This document shows, one piece after another, positions 1-7,737 of a stretch of DNA of 64,000 bases (position 1 is the stretch's first letter; every line of letters begins with the position of its first letter). This stretch comes from Azospirillum brasilense. Lineage in GTDB: Bacteria; Pseudomonadota; Alphaproteobacteria; Azospirillales; Azospirillaceae. The stretch covers positions 81,303 through 145,302 of the forward strand of contig NZ_QOKV01000017.1 of assembly GCF_008365405.1 (NCBI RefSeq), written 5' to 3'. The notes under the pieces are model-generated. The model saw nothing but the letters and a program-made list of their open reading frames with translations. It did not search any database and was not told the origin of the DNA. Position numbers and translations under genes: made by a program.

Positions 1-655
1 GATCCACAAGGACCTGTCCCGCCACTGGCGCCGCGGCCTCGCCAAGGCCGAAGGGGCAGGGCTGGAGATCGTCGAGGGCTCCTCGCCGGAGATCCTCGAC
101 GCCATCGACGACCTGTTCATCCAGACGCAGCGCCGCAAGGGCTTCCGCGCCTTCGACAGCCGCACCCTGACGAAGGTTCACCGCTCCCTGCCGGACGGCA
201 TGAAGATGCACGCCGTGATGGCCTCCCACAACGGCGAGCCGGTGGCCGGCGTGGTGGTGTCGCTGCTCGGCGACACGGCGCTGATGCAGAATTCGGCCAC
301 CGCGGAGGCCGGACTGCCGCTGAACGCCGCCTTCCTCGTCCACTGGAAGGCCATGCAATGGGTGAAGGCCAGCGGCGGGAAGCGCTACGACCTGCACGGC
401 GTCAACGCCCAGGCCAACCCCGGCGTCCACCTGTTCAAGCGCGGCTTCGCCGGCAAGGGGGAGGAGGAGCGGGTCTTCATCGGCACCTTCGAGGCGCCCG
501 GCCCGATGCTCAGCCGGCTTCTCGTCGAAGGCGGCCAGACGGTGCGCACGCTGGCCGCGACCTGCACCGCGCAGGCGAGCCAGATGATGGCGATGGCGAT
601 GAACAAGGGACCGGCCGAACGCGCCGACGCCACCACCCCCTCCAACCCGGCGTAA
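1..655 (+). CDS. FemAB/GNAT-like aminoacyl- or acyltransferase, C-terminal part
   Basis: The reading frame is open from base 2, so the start lies outside the window; about 217 C-terminal residues are visible. They have the look of the GNAT-fold FemAB/FemX-like group: a run 'HKDLSRHWRRGLAKAE', then 'VAGVVVSLLGDTALMQNSAT', 'LVHWKAMQWVKASGGKRYDLHG' split over the middle, and 'NPGVHLFKRGFAGK' near the end, which is the usual closing motif of these transferases. Members transfer an aminoacyl or acyl group to cell-wall or lipid-like acceptors; the substrate cannot be told here. The last 40 residues are Ala/Met-rich and poorly conserved in appearance. A strong terminator follows directly. Confidence 0.72.
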   Translation, partial: IHKDLSRHWRRGLAKAEGAGLEIVEGSSPEILDAIDDLFIQTQRRKGFRAFDSRTLTKVHRSLPDGMKMHAVMASHNGEPVAGVVVSLLGDTALMQNSATAEAGLPLNAAFLVHWKAMQWVKASGGKRYDLHGVNAQANPGVHLFKRGFAGKGEEERVFIGTFEAPGPMLSRLLVEGGQTVRTLAATCTAQASQMMAMAMNKGPAERADATTPSNPA

Positions 656-671
656 GCGCCGGACATGCAGA

Positions 672-707
672 ACGCCCGGTCCATGGCTTGGACCGGGCGT
701 TTCGTTT
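672..707 (+). terminator. Rho-independent terminator
   Basis: An 11-bp perfect stem (ACGCCCGGTCC / GGACCGGGCGT) with a 7-nt loop is followed by TTCGTTT. It closes the FemAB-like gene and may also serve the small gene on the other strand. Confidence 0.8.
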
Positions 708-726
708 GCGGGTTACCGGGTCAGCG

Positions 727-924
727 TCACTGGGTGCGTGCGATCACCGGCACGCCATCCAGATCCTTTGGAAGATCGTCGGGGATGCCCGACGCGAAAT
801 TGACCGCGATGGCGTAGTCGTCGGACAGCTTCGTGACTTCGGCGCGGGTCATACCGGGGTACCCGCTGAGGATCGCCAGATAACGGTCACGGGCGGCTTC
901 GGCAGCCTCTTTCGGCACGGGCAT
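727..924 (-). CDS. Small protein of unknown function (65 aa)
   Basis: This is a short acidic, probably cytoplasmic protein that I do not recognise. The frame stays open further upstream to 960 (MIMASYDER...). I chose the start at 924 (MPVPKEAAEAARDRY) because AAGGGAGG lies 5 bases before it; the upstream ATGs have no such site. It contains 'RYLAILSGYPGMTRAEVTKLSDDYAIAVN', predicted mostly helical, and ends in VPVIARTQ. It is convergent with the FemAB-like gene, from which the terminator at 672-707 separates it. Confidence 0.6.
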   Translation of the reverse strand: MPVPKEAAEAARDRYLAILSGYPGMTRAEVTKLSDDYAIAVNFASGIPDDLPKDLDGVPVIARTQ

Positions 925-1021
925 ACGGACCTCCCTTTCGTCATAGGATGCCATAATCATTTATGGATTGTTGGCCCCATAAACAATACCCCGATGCGAC
1001 CTTTTACCGCAATTCCGCCGC

Positions 1022-1690
1022 TCAGAGTCGGTGAGCGAGCCCGTGCAGGTCGCCGACCACCGTAACGTCGGGCGGGAAAGGGTTCGGAAGCCCTTCCGAC
1101 ACCACGCCGACGAAGCCCGTGCCGGCCTTGCGGGCGGCCTCCAGCTCGGTCAGGGAATCGCCGATGGCGAGCGCCCGCGCCGGGTCGTGCCCACCCTCGG
1201 CGACGATGCGCGCGAAGACCTCCGCCTTCACGTTGGGGGAGCCGGTGATGCTGCGGAAATGCCGCTCCAGCCCCTTGGCGCGCACGGTGCCCATCAGCAC
1301 CTCGTGCGGCGTGCCCGAGACGAGGTGGCAGGGCGTGCCGTCCAGCCGGTCCAGCACCTTCTCCGCGCCGGCGATCAGCGCGCAGTCGGGAACGCGCGGA
1401 TCGACGATCTCGGCGTAGCGGCGGGCCAGATCGTCGATCTCCGCCGGGCCGGGGTCGCGCCCGAACATCTCCCGCTCCAGGATCGCCAGCATCTTGAAGC
1501 GGCTGAGGCCGCCGTTGCGCCAGATCGTCTGGCGCATCCGCTCCTCGGTCTCCGCATCGTCGATGCCGTAGAGGATGGCGAAGCCGCCGTTCTTGGTGGG
1601 CACGGAGTCGATGATGACGCCGTCGAAATCGAAGATCACGACCTCCGGGTCCAGCCGGTCGGGTGTCTGAAGCATTGCGCCGTCTCGCAT
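1022..1690 (-). CDS. HAD-superfamily phosphatase (Gph/CbbY-like)
   Basis: This 222-residue protein has the HAD motifs in order. Motif I is 'VVIFDFDGVIIDS', with the nucleophile Asp and the general acid/base Asp. Motif II is 'LVSGTP', with the conserved Ser in the usual Ser/Thr place, and motif III/IV is 'ALAIGDSLTELEAA'. A helical cap (about residues 35-95) lies between motifs I and II, as in the phosphoglycolate phosphatase and beta-phosphoglucomutase group. It is expected to hydrolyse a small phosphorylated metabolite, but the substrate is open. A second possible start is the Met at residue 6 (1675). It is transcribed away from the secreted repeat gene that follows. Confidence 0.82.
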   Translation of the reverse strand: MRDGAMLQTPDRLDPEVVIFDFDGVIIDSVPTKNGGFAILYGIDDAETEERMRQTIWRNGGLSRFKMLAILEREMFGRDPGPAEIDDLARRYAEIVDPRVPDCALIAGAEKVLDRLDGTPCHLVSGTPHEVLMGTVRAKGLERHFRSITGSPNVKAEVFARIVAEGGHDPARALAIGDSLTELEAARKAGTGFVGVVSEGLPNPFPPDVTVVGDLHGLAHRL

Positions 1691-1952
1691 CGTTGTGGTG
1701 GCCCCGCACGGAACAGGGGCGGGTGCCGGAAAAGGCGTCGGGGGATCGTACAGGAAATCCCCCGTGCCTCAACGGTTCGGGCGGAAGAAAGAGCCTTTCG
1801 GAAAAGCTGTCTCACAGTGTGGCGCAGGCCACAGCGGGGGAGGGCGGCGGGGCGTAGTGTCTGCTCATCGAACAGGCCGGGCCCCGACGCAGACGGAACC
1901 GGCAGACACCCCCCAGAAGCCAACTCCCCAGACACCGGAAGGAAACCACACC

Positions 1953-2480
1953 ATGCGCCGCACCACCCTGATCGCCGCCGCCGCCGTCCTGCTCTGCTCC
2001 GCCCCGGCCTTCGCCGGCGACCTGATGACCGGCGGCATCCCGCTCGGCAGCGCCAGCAACCTGGGCGTCATCTCCAACACCGCCGCGGGCATCCAGAACA
2101 AGGCGCAGCAGCAGGTGATGGGCGTTCAAGCCGGCGGCGGGCTGGCCGGGCCCTTCGGCACCGCCTCCAACCTGGGCAACGTCTCCAACCTCGCCGCCGG
2201 GGTCGGCAACAAGGCCAAGCAGCAGGTCTTCGGCCTGCAGACCGGTGGCGGGATGGGCGGCGGGGTGAAGGCGCCCTTCGCTCTGGGCGGCTTCAACAGC
2301 AACGCCGGCACCGTCAGCAACAGCGCGGTCGGCATCGGCAACACCGCCCAGCAGCAGGTCAAGGCCATGCAGTTCGGCGCGCCGGGCGCCCCGTTCAACC
2401 AGAACCTCGGCACCGTCTCCAACCTTTCCGCCGGCATCGGCAACAAGGCCCAGCAGCAGGTCATCGGCATCCAGAAGTAA
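1953..2480 (+). CDS. Secreted four-repeat protein of unknown function
   Basis: The protein has 175 residues and a clear Sec signal peptide (MRRTTLIAAAAVLLCSAPAFA, cut after AFA). The mature part is almost wholly four imperfect repeats of about 30-42 residues. Each has a 'SNLGxVSN' segment and then 'xAxGIGNKAQQQVxGxQ'. The repeats are joined by Gly/Ala/Pro-rich linkers and there is no Cys. The regular spacing of Asn, Gln and Gly recalls curlin-type or other beta-solenoid repeats, but the fit is loose. The start is fixed by GGAAGGAA 8 bases before the ATG. The gene stands alone, with a promoter region of about 260 bp before it and a terminator after it. The function is unknown; surface or matrix protein is a guess. 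Confidence 0.85.
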   Translation: MRRTTLIAAAAVLLCSAPAFAGDLMTGGIPLGSASNLGVISNTAAGIQNKAQQQVMGVQAGGGLAGPFGTASNLGNVSNLAAGVGNKAKQQVFGLQTGGGMGGGVKAPFALGGFNSNAGTVSNSAVGIGNTAQQQVKAMQFGAPGAPFNQNLGTVSNLSAGIGNKAQQQVIGIQK

Positions 2481-2519
2481 GGCTCCCCCGCTTCGCGTCC
2501 CTCCCTCCCCGAACCTCGC

Positions 2520-2550
2520 GGCCGGCAGACCTCTGCCGGCCGTCTTTTTT
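2520..2550 (+). terminator. Rho-independent terminator
   Basis: A GGCCGGCAGA / TCTGCCGGCC stem with a very short loop is followed by GTCTTTTTT, 40 bases after the stop of the secreted repeat protein. Confidence 0.9.
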
Positions 2551-2638
2551 GCCAGCCGCCTTTTGCGTGGCGCAGGAAACGGGTGGCCCTCCGTCGCGGC
2601 ATCCGCGACGATCCCGGCTTCAGGATCGGGAGGACGCC

Positions 2639-2869
2639 ATGGACGAGGACGCGATGTGGAGCGCGGTGACGCGCCGGGAGCGGGATGGTGACGGGCGCTT
2701 CGTCTACGCGGTGCGCACCACCGGCGTCTATTGCCGGCCGTCCTGCCCATCGCGACGGGCCAAACGGGAAAACGTCGCGTTCCACCCGAACGCCGCGGCG
2801 GCGGTGGCGGCGGGCTTCCGCCCCTGCAAGCGCTGCCACCCCGACGCTCCGTCCTCCACGCTCACATGA
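2639..2869 (+). CDS. Stand-alone Ada-type zinc-binding domain protein
   Basis: This 76-residue protein matches the N-terminal metal-binding domain of the Ada methylation-repair regulator (Ada_Zn_binding family). It has 'DGRFVYAVRTTGVYCRPSC', then 'RENVAFHPNAAAAVAAGFRPCKRCHPD'. The four zinc-ligand cysteines are present as CxxxC and CxxC. In Ada, the first of them takes methyl groups from DNA phosphotriesters. The AraC-like DNA-binding half and the O6-methylguanine transferase half are both missing, and the frame ends 4 residues after the domain. GGGAGG stands 6 bases before the ATG. The gene overlaps the end of the convergent transporter gene by 8 bases. It may be a truncated ada or a small sensor or repair protein. 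Confidence 0.78.
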   Translation: MDEDAMWSAVTRRERDGDGRFVYAVRTTGVYCRPSCPSRRAKRENVAFHPNAAAAVAAGFRPCKRCHPDAPSSTLT

Positions 2870-3908
2870 TTCCCAGCAGGCGGATCAGACCCAGCCCGAT
2901 GGCGCCCAGCGCCGCCAGCGACAGCACCACCGCCGCGGTGACGCGCAGCCCGGCCCGCGACAGCATCCGCACATCCACCCCGAGCCCCAAGGCGGCCATC
3001 GACAGCACCGTCAGGACGCCCGCCGCGGTCTGGCTGGCCGCCAGGGCGGCGTCCGGGATCAGCCCCGCCGCCCGCAGCCCGGCCAGCCCCAGGAAGCCGA
3101 GGATGAACCAGGGCACCAGCCGGCGCAGCGGGGGGCGAATCTTGGCATGCTCCGGCGCGCCTCCTTCCGGCTTCGCCATCAGGGCCAGCGCCACCACCAC
3201 CGGTCCCAGCATCAGCACGCGCAGCAGCTTTACCAAGGTCCCGACCTGGACGCTCAGCGCGCCGACCGGCGCCGTCGCCGCCAGGATCTGCGGCACCGCG
3301 TAGACGGTCAGCCCGGCGAACACGCCGTACTGCATGGGGGTGAGGCCGAGCAGCGGCACCAGCAACGGCAGGCCGAGCACCACCAGAACGCCCAGCACCG
3401 CCGTGAAGGCGATGGCCGCGGCGACATCGTCGCCGTGCGCTCCGATCACCGGCGCCGTCGCCGCGATGGCCGAGTTGCCGCAGATGGAGTTGCCGCAGGC
3501 GACCAGCACCGCCATGCGCGGCGGCAGTCCCAGCAGGCGCCCGATGCCGTAGCTGACCGCCAGGGCCAGGGCGACCACCCCGGCGATGCCCGCCACCAGC
3601 CCCGGCCCGGCGGCCAGGATCGTTTCCGGGTCGATGGAGGCGCCGAGCAGCAGCACCGCGACCTCCAGCAGGGTCTTGGCGCTGAAGTCCGTCCCCGCCT
3701 TCCAGCGCCGCCCCGGTGCCCAGACGCTGCGCAGGGCCACCCCGAGCAGGATCGCCAGGACCAGCGCCTCCAACCAAGCCTGTCCGAAGACCCGCACCTC
3801 CAGGTTTTGCAGGGCCAGTGCCGCGCCGCTCACGCCGGAGCAGAGCAGAATCCCCGGCAACAGGGCGCCCAGGGTCGGGCGAGGCGATGAAACAGCGTGG
3901 TGCGGCAT
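2862..3908 (-). CDS. YeiH-family putative sulfate/anion exporter
   Basis: The protein (348 residues from the chosen start) is very hydrophobic, with about 10 predicted membrane segments. It carries the family pattern of UPF0324/YeiH: 'LLLGASIDPETILAAG', 'VACGNSICGNSAIAATAPVI' and 'LSMAALGLGVDVRMLSRAG'. Family members are annotated as putative sulfate exporters; the true substrate is unsettled. I chose the start at 3908 (MPHHAVSS) because GAGG lies 5 bases upstream; ATGs at 3926 and 3962 are alternatives. It is divergent from a LysR regulator, the classic YeiH/YeiE layout, so that regulator very likely controls it. Confidence 0.85.
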   Translation of the reverse strand: MPHHAVSSPRPTLGALLPGILLCSGVSGAALALQNLEVRVFGQAWLEALVLAILLGVALRSVWAPGRRWKAGTDFSAKTLLEVAVLLLGASIDPETILAAGPGLVAGIAGVVALALAVSYGIGRLLGLPPRMAVLVACGNSICGNSAIAATAPVIGAHGDDVAAAIAFTAVLGVLVVLGLPLLVPLLGLTPMQYGVFAGLTVYAVPQILAATAPVGALSVQVGTLVKLLRVLMLGPVVVALALMAKPEGGAPEHAKIRPPLRRLVPWFILGFLGLAGLRAAGLIPDAALAASQTAAGVLTVLSMAALGLGVDVRMLSRAGLRVTAAVVLSLAALGAIGLGLIRLLGIM

Positions 3909-3976
3909 GACGTCCTCGATTTCCATGCCGGGACGCTGCTCCCTCTGGACCATTCGTTCCAACGGATTATAATTGA

Positions 3977-4004
3977 CGAATCATTCGATAGAACCGAACG
4001 TTCG
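3977..4004. promoter_or_regulatory. Twin CGAA/TTCG palindromes, likely LysR operator
   Basis: Two short inverted repeats sit in the 114-bp gap between the divergent transporter and LysR genes: CGAA-TCA-TTCG at 3977-3987 and CGAACGTTCG at 3995-4004. An AT-rich stretch (ATTATAATT) just to the left could be a promoter -10 for the transporter. This fits the usual place of a LysR operator, but binding is inferred. Confidence 0.5.
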
Positions 4005-4022
4005 AAAGGGCCAGGGGACCGG

Positions 4023-4904
4023 ATGACTCTCGAACAGCTCCGCATCTTCGTGGCGGTGGCCACGCAGCAGCATGTGACGCGGGCCGCCGCCGCCCTGAAC
4101 CTGACGCAGTCCGCGGTCAGCGCCGCCGTCTCCAGCCTGGAGGCGCGGCACGCCGTCCGCCTGTTCGACCGGGTGGGCCGCCGCATCGAGCTGACGGAGG
4201 CCGGGCGCCTGTTCCTGGGCGAGGCCGTCGCGGTGCTCGCCCGCGCCGAAGCGGCGGAGCGCATGCTGGCCGACCTGTCGGCGCTGAAGCGCGGGCGCAT
4301 CGCCATCCACGCCAGCCAGACGATCACCGGCTATTGGCTGCCCGAACGGCTTGTGGCGTTCCACCAGCGCTATCCGGACGTCGACGTCACCGTGAAGGCC
4401 GCCAACACCGCCCAGGTCGCCAAGGCGGTGTTGGACGGCGCCGCCGATCTGGGGTTGGTGGAAGGGGAGGTGACGGACCCGCTGCTCGACCAGGACCGGC
4501 TGCCCGGCGACCGCCTGCTCCTGCTGGTGGGCAACCATCACCCCTGGCGCGGGCGGAGCGACCTGCCGGCGGAGGAATTGCACCGCTCCCGCTGGGTCTT
4601 GCGGGAGACGGGGTCGGGAACCCGCTCCGAATTCGAGGAGGCGTTGCGCGGGCAGGGCAGGGCGCCGGAGGAGTTGCCGGTGGCGCTGGAACTGCCCTCG
4701 AACGAAGCGGTGCTGTCCGCGGTCATGGCCGGGGCGGGGGCCACCGCCCTGTCAGATCTGGTGGCCCGCGGCGCGCTGGCGGCCGGCCACCTGCACCGCG
4801 TTCCCTTTCCGCTGCCCGAGCGTCCCTTCCGCCTGCTGCGCCACCGCGAGCGCGGGTTGAGCCACGCCGCCCGCACCTTCCGCGATCGGCTGCTCGATGA
4901 GTAG
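4023..4904 (+). CDS. LysR-family regulator (YeiE/CysL-like)
   Basis: The protein has 293 residues. Its N-terminal winged helix-turn-helix runs from about 1 to 60 (MTLEQLRIFVAVATQQHVTR, then 'LNLTQSAVSAAVSSLEAR' and 'LFDRVGRRIELTEAG'). A periplasmic-binding-protein-like effector domain fills residues 90-290, including 'IAIHASQTITGYWLPERLVAF' in two parts and 'RETGSGTRSEFEEAL', typical of the CysL/YeiE/CbbR branch. The ligand is unknown; an anion or sulfur compound would fit the neighbour. It is divergent from the YeiH-like transporter gene and runs convergently into the end of repA, with only 15 bases between the two. Confidence 0.85.
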   Translation: MTLEQLRIFVAVATQQHVTRAAAALNLTQSAVSAAVSSLEARHAVRLFDRVGRRIELTEAGRLFLGEAVAVLARAEAAERMLADLSALKRGRIAIHASQTITGYWLPERLVAFHQRYPDVDVTVKAANTAQVAKAVLDGAADLGLVEGEVTDPLLDQDRLPGDRLLLLVGNHHPWRGRSDLPAEELHRSRWVLRETGSGTRSEFEEALRGQGRAPEELPVALELPSNEAVLSAVMAGAGATALSDLVARGALAAGHLHRVPFPLPERPFRLLRHRERGLSHAARTFRDRLLDE

Positions 4905-4919
4905 GGAAGGGGAGGGCAC

Positions 4920-5882
4920 TCAGACCACCTCGTCGAACTCGACCCTGGGAATGTCGATCCAGCTTTCCGGCTCTCCGGCGTCCTTGCGCCAGAAGATGAC
5001 CGGCAGGTCGGCGTTCAGCACGCGGGCGATGGTGGCGCCGCGCGCCGTCATCAGCTCCTTGTACTCCGCGGTTTCGACGATGCGCACGCCGTAGCCGGGA
5101 ATGCGGTCGGCCTGGAGCACCGGGCCGAGCGCGTTCTTGAACTTGCGCAGGTCGTTGTCGGAGCCGACCCGCTTGCGCAGTGGCTCCAGCGCCATCCAGA
5201 AGGCGTTGCCGTGGCCCAGATGGGCGCGGGCGATCTCGTAGAGCCGCTTCTCGATGGGCTTCAGCGCGAAGTAGTCTTCCGAATAGGTCAGCAGGTTGTT
5301 GCCCAGCGCCGCGCGCACCACCCAGTTCGACAGGACCAGGGTCAGGCCGCGCACCTGCCGCTCGCCGTCCTTCTTGCCGCGGCGGTACAGCAGCTTGTAG
5401 TCCGAGATCCAGGAGAAGGCGCCGCTTTCGCCCTCGCCCCCGGCCTCCAGGTTGGTCTTGATCTGGGTGCCCTGAAGCCGCTCCAGAGCCCCTTCGATCT
5501 TGTCGTAGGCGCTGCCCCCGGCGGTCTTGCCGACGATGCGCTGAAGGTCGCTGGTGGTGAAGTGCAGCTTCCCCACCTCCGGCCCCATCTTGCCCTCCGC
5601 CATCTTCTCGCGCAGCAGCGAGACGGCGTAGATCAGCACCGACTTGTCCCAGATCGTCGCAACGCCGACGTCGCGCGGGGCGCGCACCTCGATCTTCACC
5701 TTGCCGTCGTCGTAGGTGGGAAGGCTTTCCACCTTGTCCTTCGACAGGCCGAACAGCGAATAGGCCATCAGGGCCCGGTCGTTGTTCACGTCGCCGCGCA
5801 ACGGCGAATCCAGCCGCAGCGCCAGCTGAACCGGGCGGTCCAGCAGTTCGGCGTTTTCCTGGTCGGTCTTGTGGTCGTCCAT
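4920..5882 (-). CDS. repA: RepA-type plasmid replication initiator
   Basis: This 320-residue protein fits the RepA/RPA family of plasmid initiators found on alphaproteobacterial replicons: 'LMAYSLFGLSKDKVESLPTY' near the N-terminus, 'ATIWDKSVLIYAVSLL', 'GKLHFTTSDLQRIVGKTAGG', and 'LKPIEKRLYEIARAHLG'. These make up two winged-helix units that bind iterons and open the origin. The start at 5882 (MDDHKTDQENAEL) is preceded by GGGGAGATTGGGTGC; the frame stays open further upstream, but that part overlaps the iterons and reads as non-coding. Two inverted iteron copies begin 86 bases upstream of the start, so autorepression by RepA is likely. No parAB genes are in the window. Confidence 0.85.
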   Translation of the reverse strand: MDDHKTDQENAELLDRPVQLALRLDSPLRGDVNNDRALMAYSLFGLSKDKVESLPTYDDGKVKIEVRAPRDVGVATIWDKSVLIYAVSLLREKMAEGKMGPEVGKLHFTTSDLQRIVGKTAGGSAYDKIEGALERLQGTQIKTNLEAGGEGESGAFSWISDYKLLYRRGKKDGERQVRGLTLVLSNWVVRAALGNNLLTYSEDYFALKPIEKRLYEIARAHLGHGNAFWMALEPLRKRVGSDNDLRKFKNALGPVLQADRIPGYGVRIVETAEYKELMTARGATIARVLNADLPVIFWRKDAGEPESWIDIPRVEFDEVV

Positions 5883-5967
5883 GCACCCAATCTCCCCGGC
5901 CCCGCCGCTGGCGGTTACGGTATTGATTCCCGATACGCCCCGCATGTTCCACAGCGCAGGCGCAAAC

Positions 5968-6412
5968 GTCGCCATTCTGCCGAAAGATTCCTCACCGGCC
6001 GGAAACGACGCTGTGACCGTACGGACGAATGTCGCCGTTCTGCCAGTTCCCCCGGACGCTGTGCCCCGCCGGAGGCTCTCCCTGCCAAAAGCGTCCGCGT
6101 TCTGACGGTCCGGACTCCAGACAAGCCACAAAACGGCGCTGAAAGGCTTGGATTCCCTGACTCTTTCCGGACTCCTCAGGGGCCGGGGGTAGCCGCGGGG
6201 GGAGCACATTGGCAGAACGGCGACACTCGGTTGCGCGAGTCGGAGTCCGATTCTCGGCCGATTCCCGGAGTCACCGAGGGGCCACAGCCCAGATTATTCG
6301 GCAGAACGGCGACATCCGACGGACTCCGACGCTCCGACGCGCTCCCCCGTGCGCCGGAATCTTTCGGCAGAACGGCGACGTTTTCCACACGGTTTCTCGG
6401 CAGAACGACGAC
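5968..6412. other. Replication origin with six iteron-like repeats
   Basis: Six copies of a 16-17-bp repeat, consensus TTCGGCAGAACGGCGAC, lie beside repA. Two are in minus orientation (5968-5984 and 6031-6047) and four in plus orientation (6209-6224, 6297-6313, 6363-6379, 6396-6412). The 160-bp core between the two sets holds several GGACTCC/GGAGTCC boxes. TTTTCCACA at 6381-6389, between the last two copies, is one mismatch from the DnaA box TTATCCACA. Iterons next to an initiator gene are the standard layout of a theta-type plasmid origin. Origin activity is inferred. Confidence 0.75.
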
Positions 6413-6891
6413 ACCCAGCCATGGTCCGCCACCGCCCCGCAGGGCTCAACGCCTTGATTCCACTGACTTCAGTCCCCCGCATCGACGCAACCGGAGCGAT
6501 TCCGACGCACGCATTTGAATCGTGGACAGCCTGTCGGGGCCACGACAACATCTTGCGTAACGGGCTCACCGAAGCCCGAACCGATAGCTTTTGGACCAGG
6601 ATTTTTAGCCGGCGGCACCAAACAGCCGCGACACGCCGAAGGAGGCGACGATGACGTAACGGAGGACACGACCTCCGGAAACACAAAGGGCACAGGTTTG
6701 GCGACCTGTGCCCTCGTGCACACCGAAGTGTCGAAAACCGATGGAAGACCGGGAGAACCGGACCCCGCATCAGCGGTTTGGCGACTTCATGATGCCAGGG
6801 TAGGTCCGGAAAACCAAGTGGAATCGCGGATTCCACTGACGCTCCCGCTTTGTCTTCCGCCGGGATCGAAGCGCTGGATCATGGGAAGACA
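6413..6891. other. Non-coding origin-proximal region with hairpins
   Basis: I see no convincing gene in these 480 bases. There are two perfect hairpins: GGGCACAGGT / ACCTGTGCCC with a 6-nt loop at 6688-6713, and GTGGAATC-GCG-GATTCCAC at 6818-6836. The second hairpin's right arm continues as GATTCCACTGAC, which also occurs at about 6455-6466. Neither hairpin has a T-run, so they look more like structural, operator or antisense elements of the replicon than terminators. Confidence 0.5.
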
Positions 6892-7737
6892 ATGACCCCG
6901 TACACGACCTTGTACCGGCGATGGATTGCTGCGCCTGGCGTGGGAGCCGCGGAAATCGCGGTGCTGTCCGGCCTTTACGCGCGTGCGGATTCCGCCGGCG
7001 TCTGCGCCGGCCTGGTCCAGGACGAGCTGGCCGCCGAACTCGGCAAGAGCCGCCCCTGGCTGTCCGCCGTTCTGACGAAGCTGCAGGCGCCGGACCTGTC
7101 CCTGGTGGAAGCCCGCCGTGAACGCGGTTTCCGCGGGATGGTCTATGCCCTGGCGGGCGCGCAGCACACCGACTCTTCCGGTCGGCCGGCCGACGCCACC
7201 GGTCAGCCGGCTGACGGACTCCTAAGGACTGGGAATCCCCTGAATCCTGAATCTCAAAACTCCTCCTCCTTCCGGGCGGGGGGATCGGTTGGGCCTTCAG
7301 GCATCAGGAACCGGGACGCCCTCGCCGAAGACTGGCAGCCGGACGCCGCCGATCTGGCCTGGGCCGCGGAAACCCGCCCGGAGGTCGATCCGGCCACGGT
7401 GACCCGCAAGTTCGTGTCCTGGTGCCGCAAGGCCAATGCCCGCAACGGCTACAGCCCCGCCGACCCCTCCGGCGCCTGGCGCAAATGGGTGGCCCGCGAA
7501 CTGGTCGCCCCCGCAACGGCGCCAGCCGACGAAACGCCCGATGGCACCGTGGTTCCCTTTGCAACCGTTTCCCGCCGCCCCTCCAACCGGAGCGACCAGA
7601 ATGACCGTCACAGCCCTGATCGCCAACCGTCCGAGCCTTCCCGTCAGCGTCGCCCCGCAGACGCCGGACATGGCGTGGCTGCCCGCAACGCCGGCGTCCT
7701 CTCTGCCCTGCGCGATCGCCTCGCTCGCCCGACTTGA
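6892..7737 (+). CDS. Winged-helix protein, likely replication-associated
   Basis: The protein has 281 residues from the ATG at 6892, which follows GGAAG at a 5-base distance. Residues 1-85 look like a winged helix (AAEIAVLSGLYARADSAG, then 'LVQDELAAELGKSRPWLSAV'). The C-terminal half has a block 'EDWQPDAADLAWAAETRPEV...FVSWCRKANAR...GAWRKWVARE', which resembles the DNA-binding domain of DnaT-like primosomal proteins. The tail is basic and Arg/Pro-rich. A link to replication is inferred from its place just after the iterons. Its last 137 bases overlap the start of the next gene in another frame. Confidence 0.68.
   Translation: MTPYTTLYRRWIAAPGVGAAEIAVLSGLYARADSAGVCAGLVQDELAAELGKSRPWLSAVLTKLQAPDLSLVEARRERGFRGMVYALAGAQHTDSSGRPADATGQPADGLLRTGNPLNPESQNSSSFRAGGSVGPSGIRNRDALAEDWQPDAADLAWAAETRPEVDPATVTRKFVSWCRKANARNGYSPADPSGAWRKWVARELVAPATAPADETPDGTVVPFATVSRRPSNRSDQNDRHSPDRQPSEPSRQRRPADAGHGVAARNAGVLSALRDRLARPT

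Noticed and set aside
6515..6895. 126-codon frame just before the winged-helix gene
   Set aside because: It crosses both perfect hairpins, has no ribosome binding site, and its text looks random. I treat it as non-coding.
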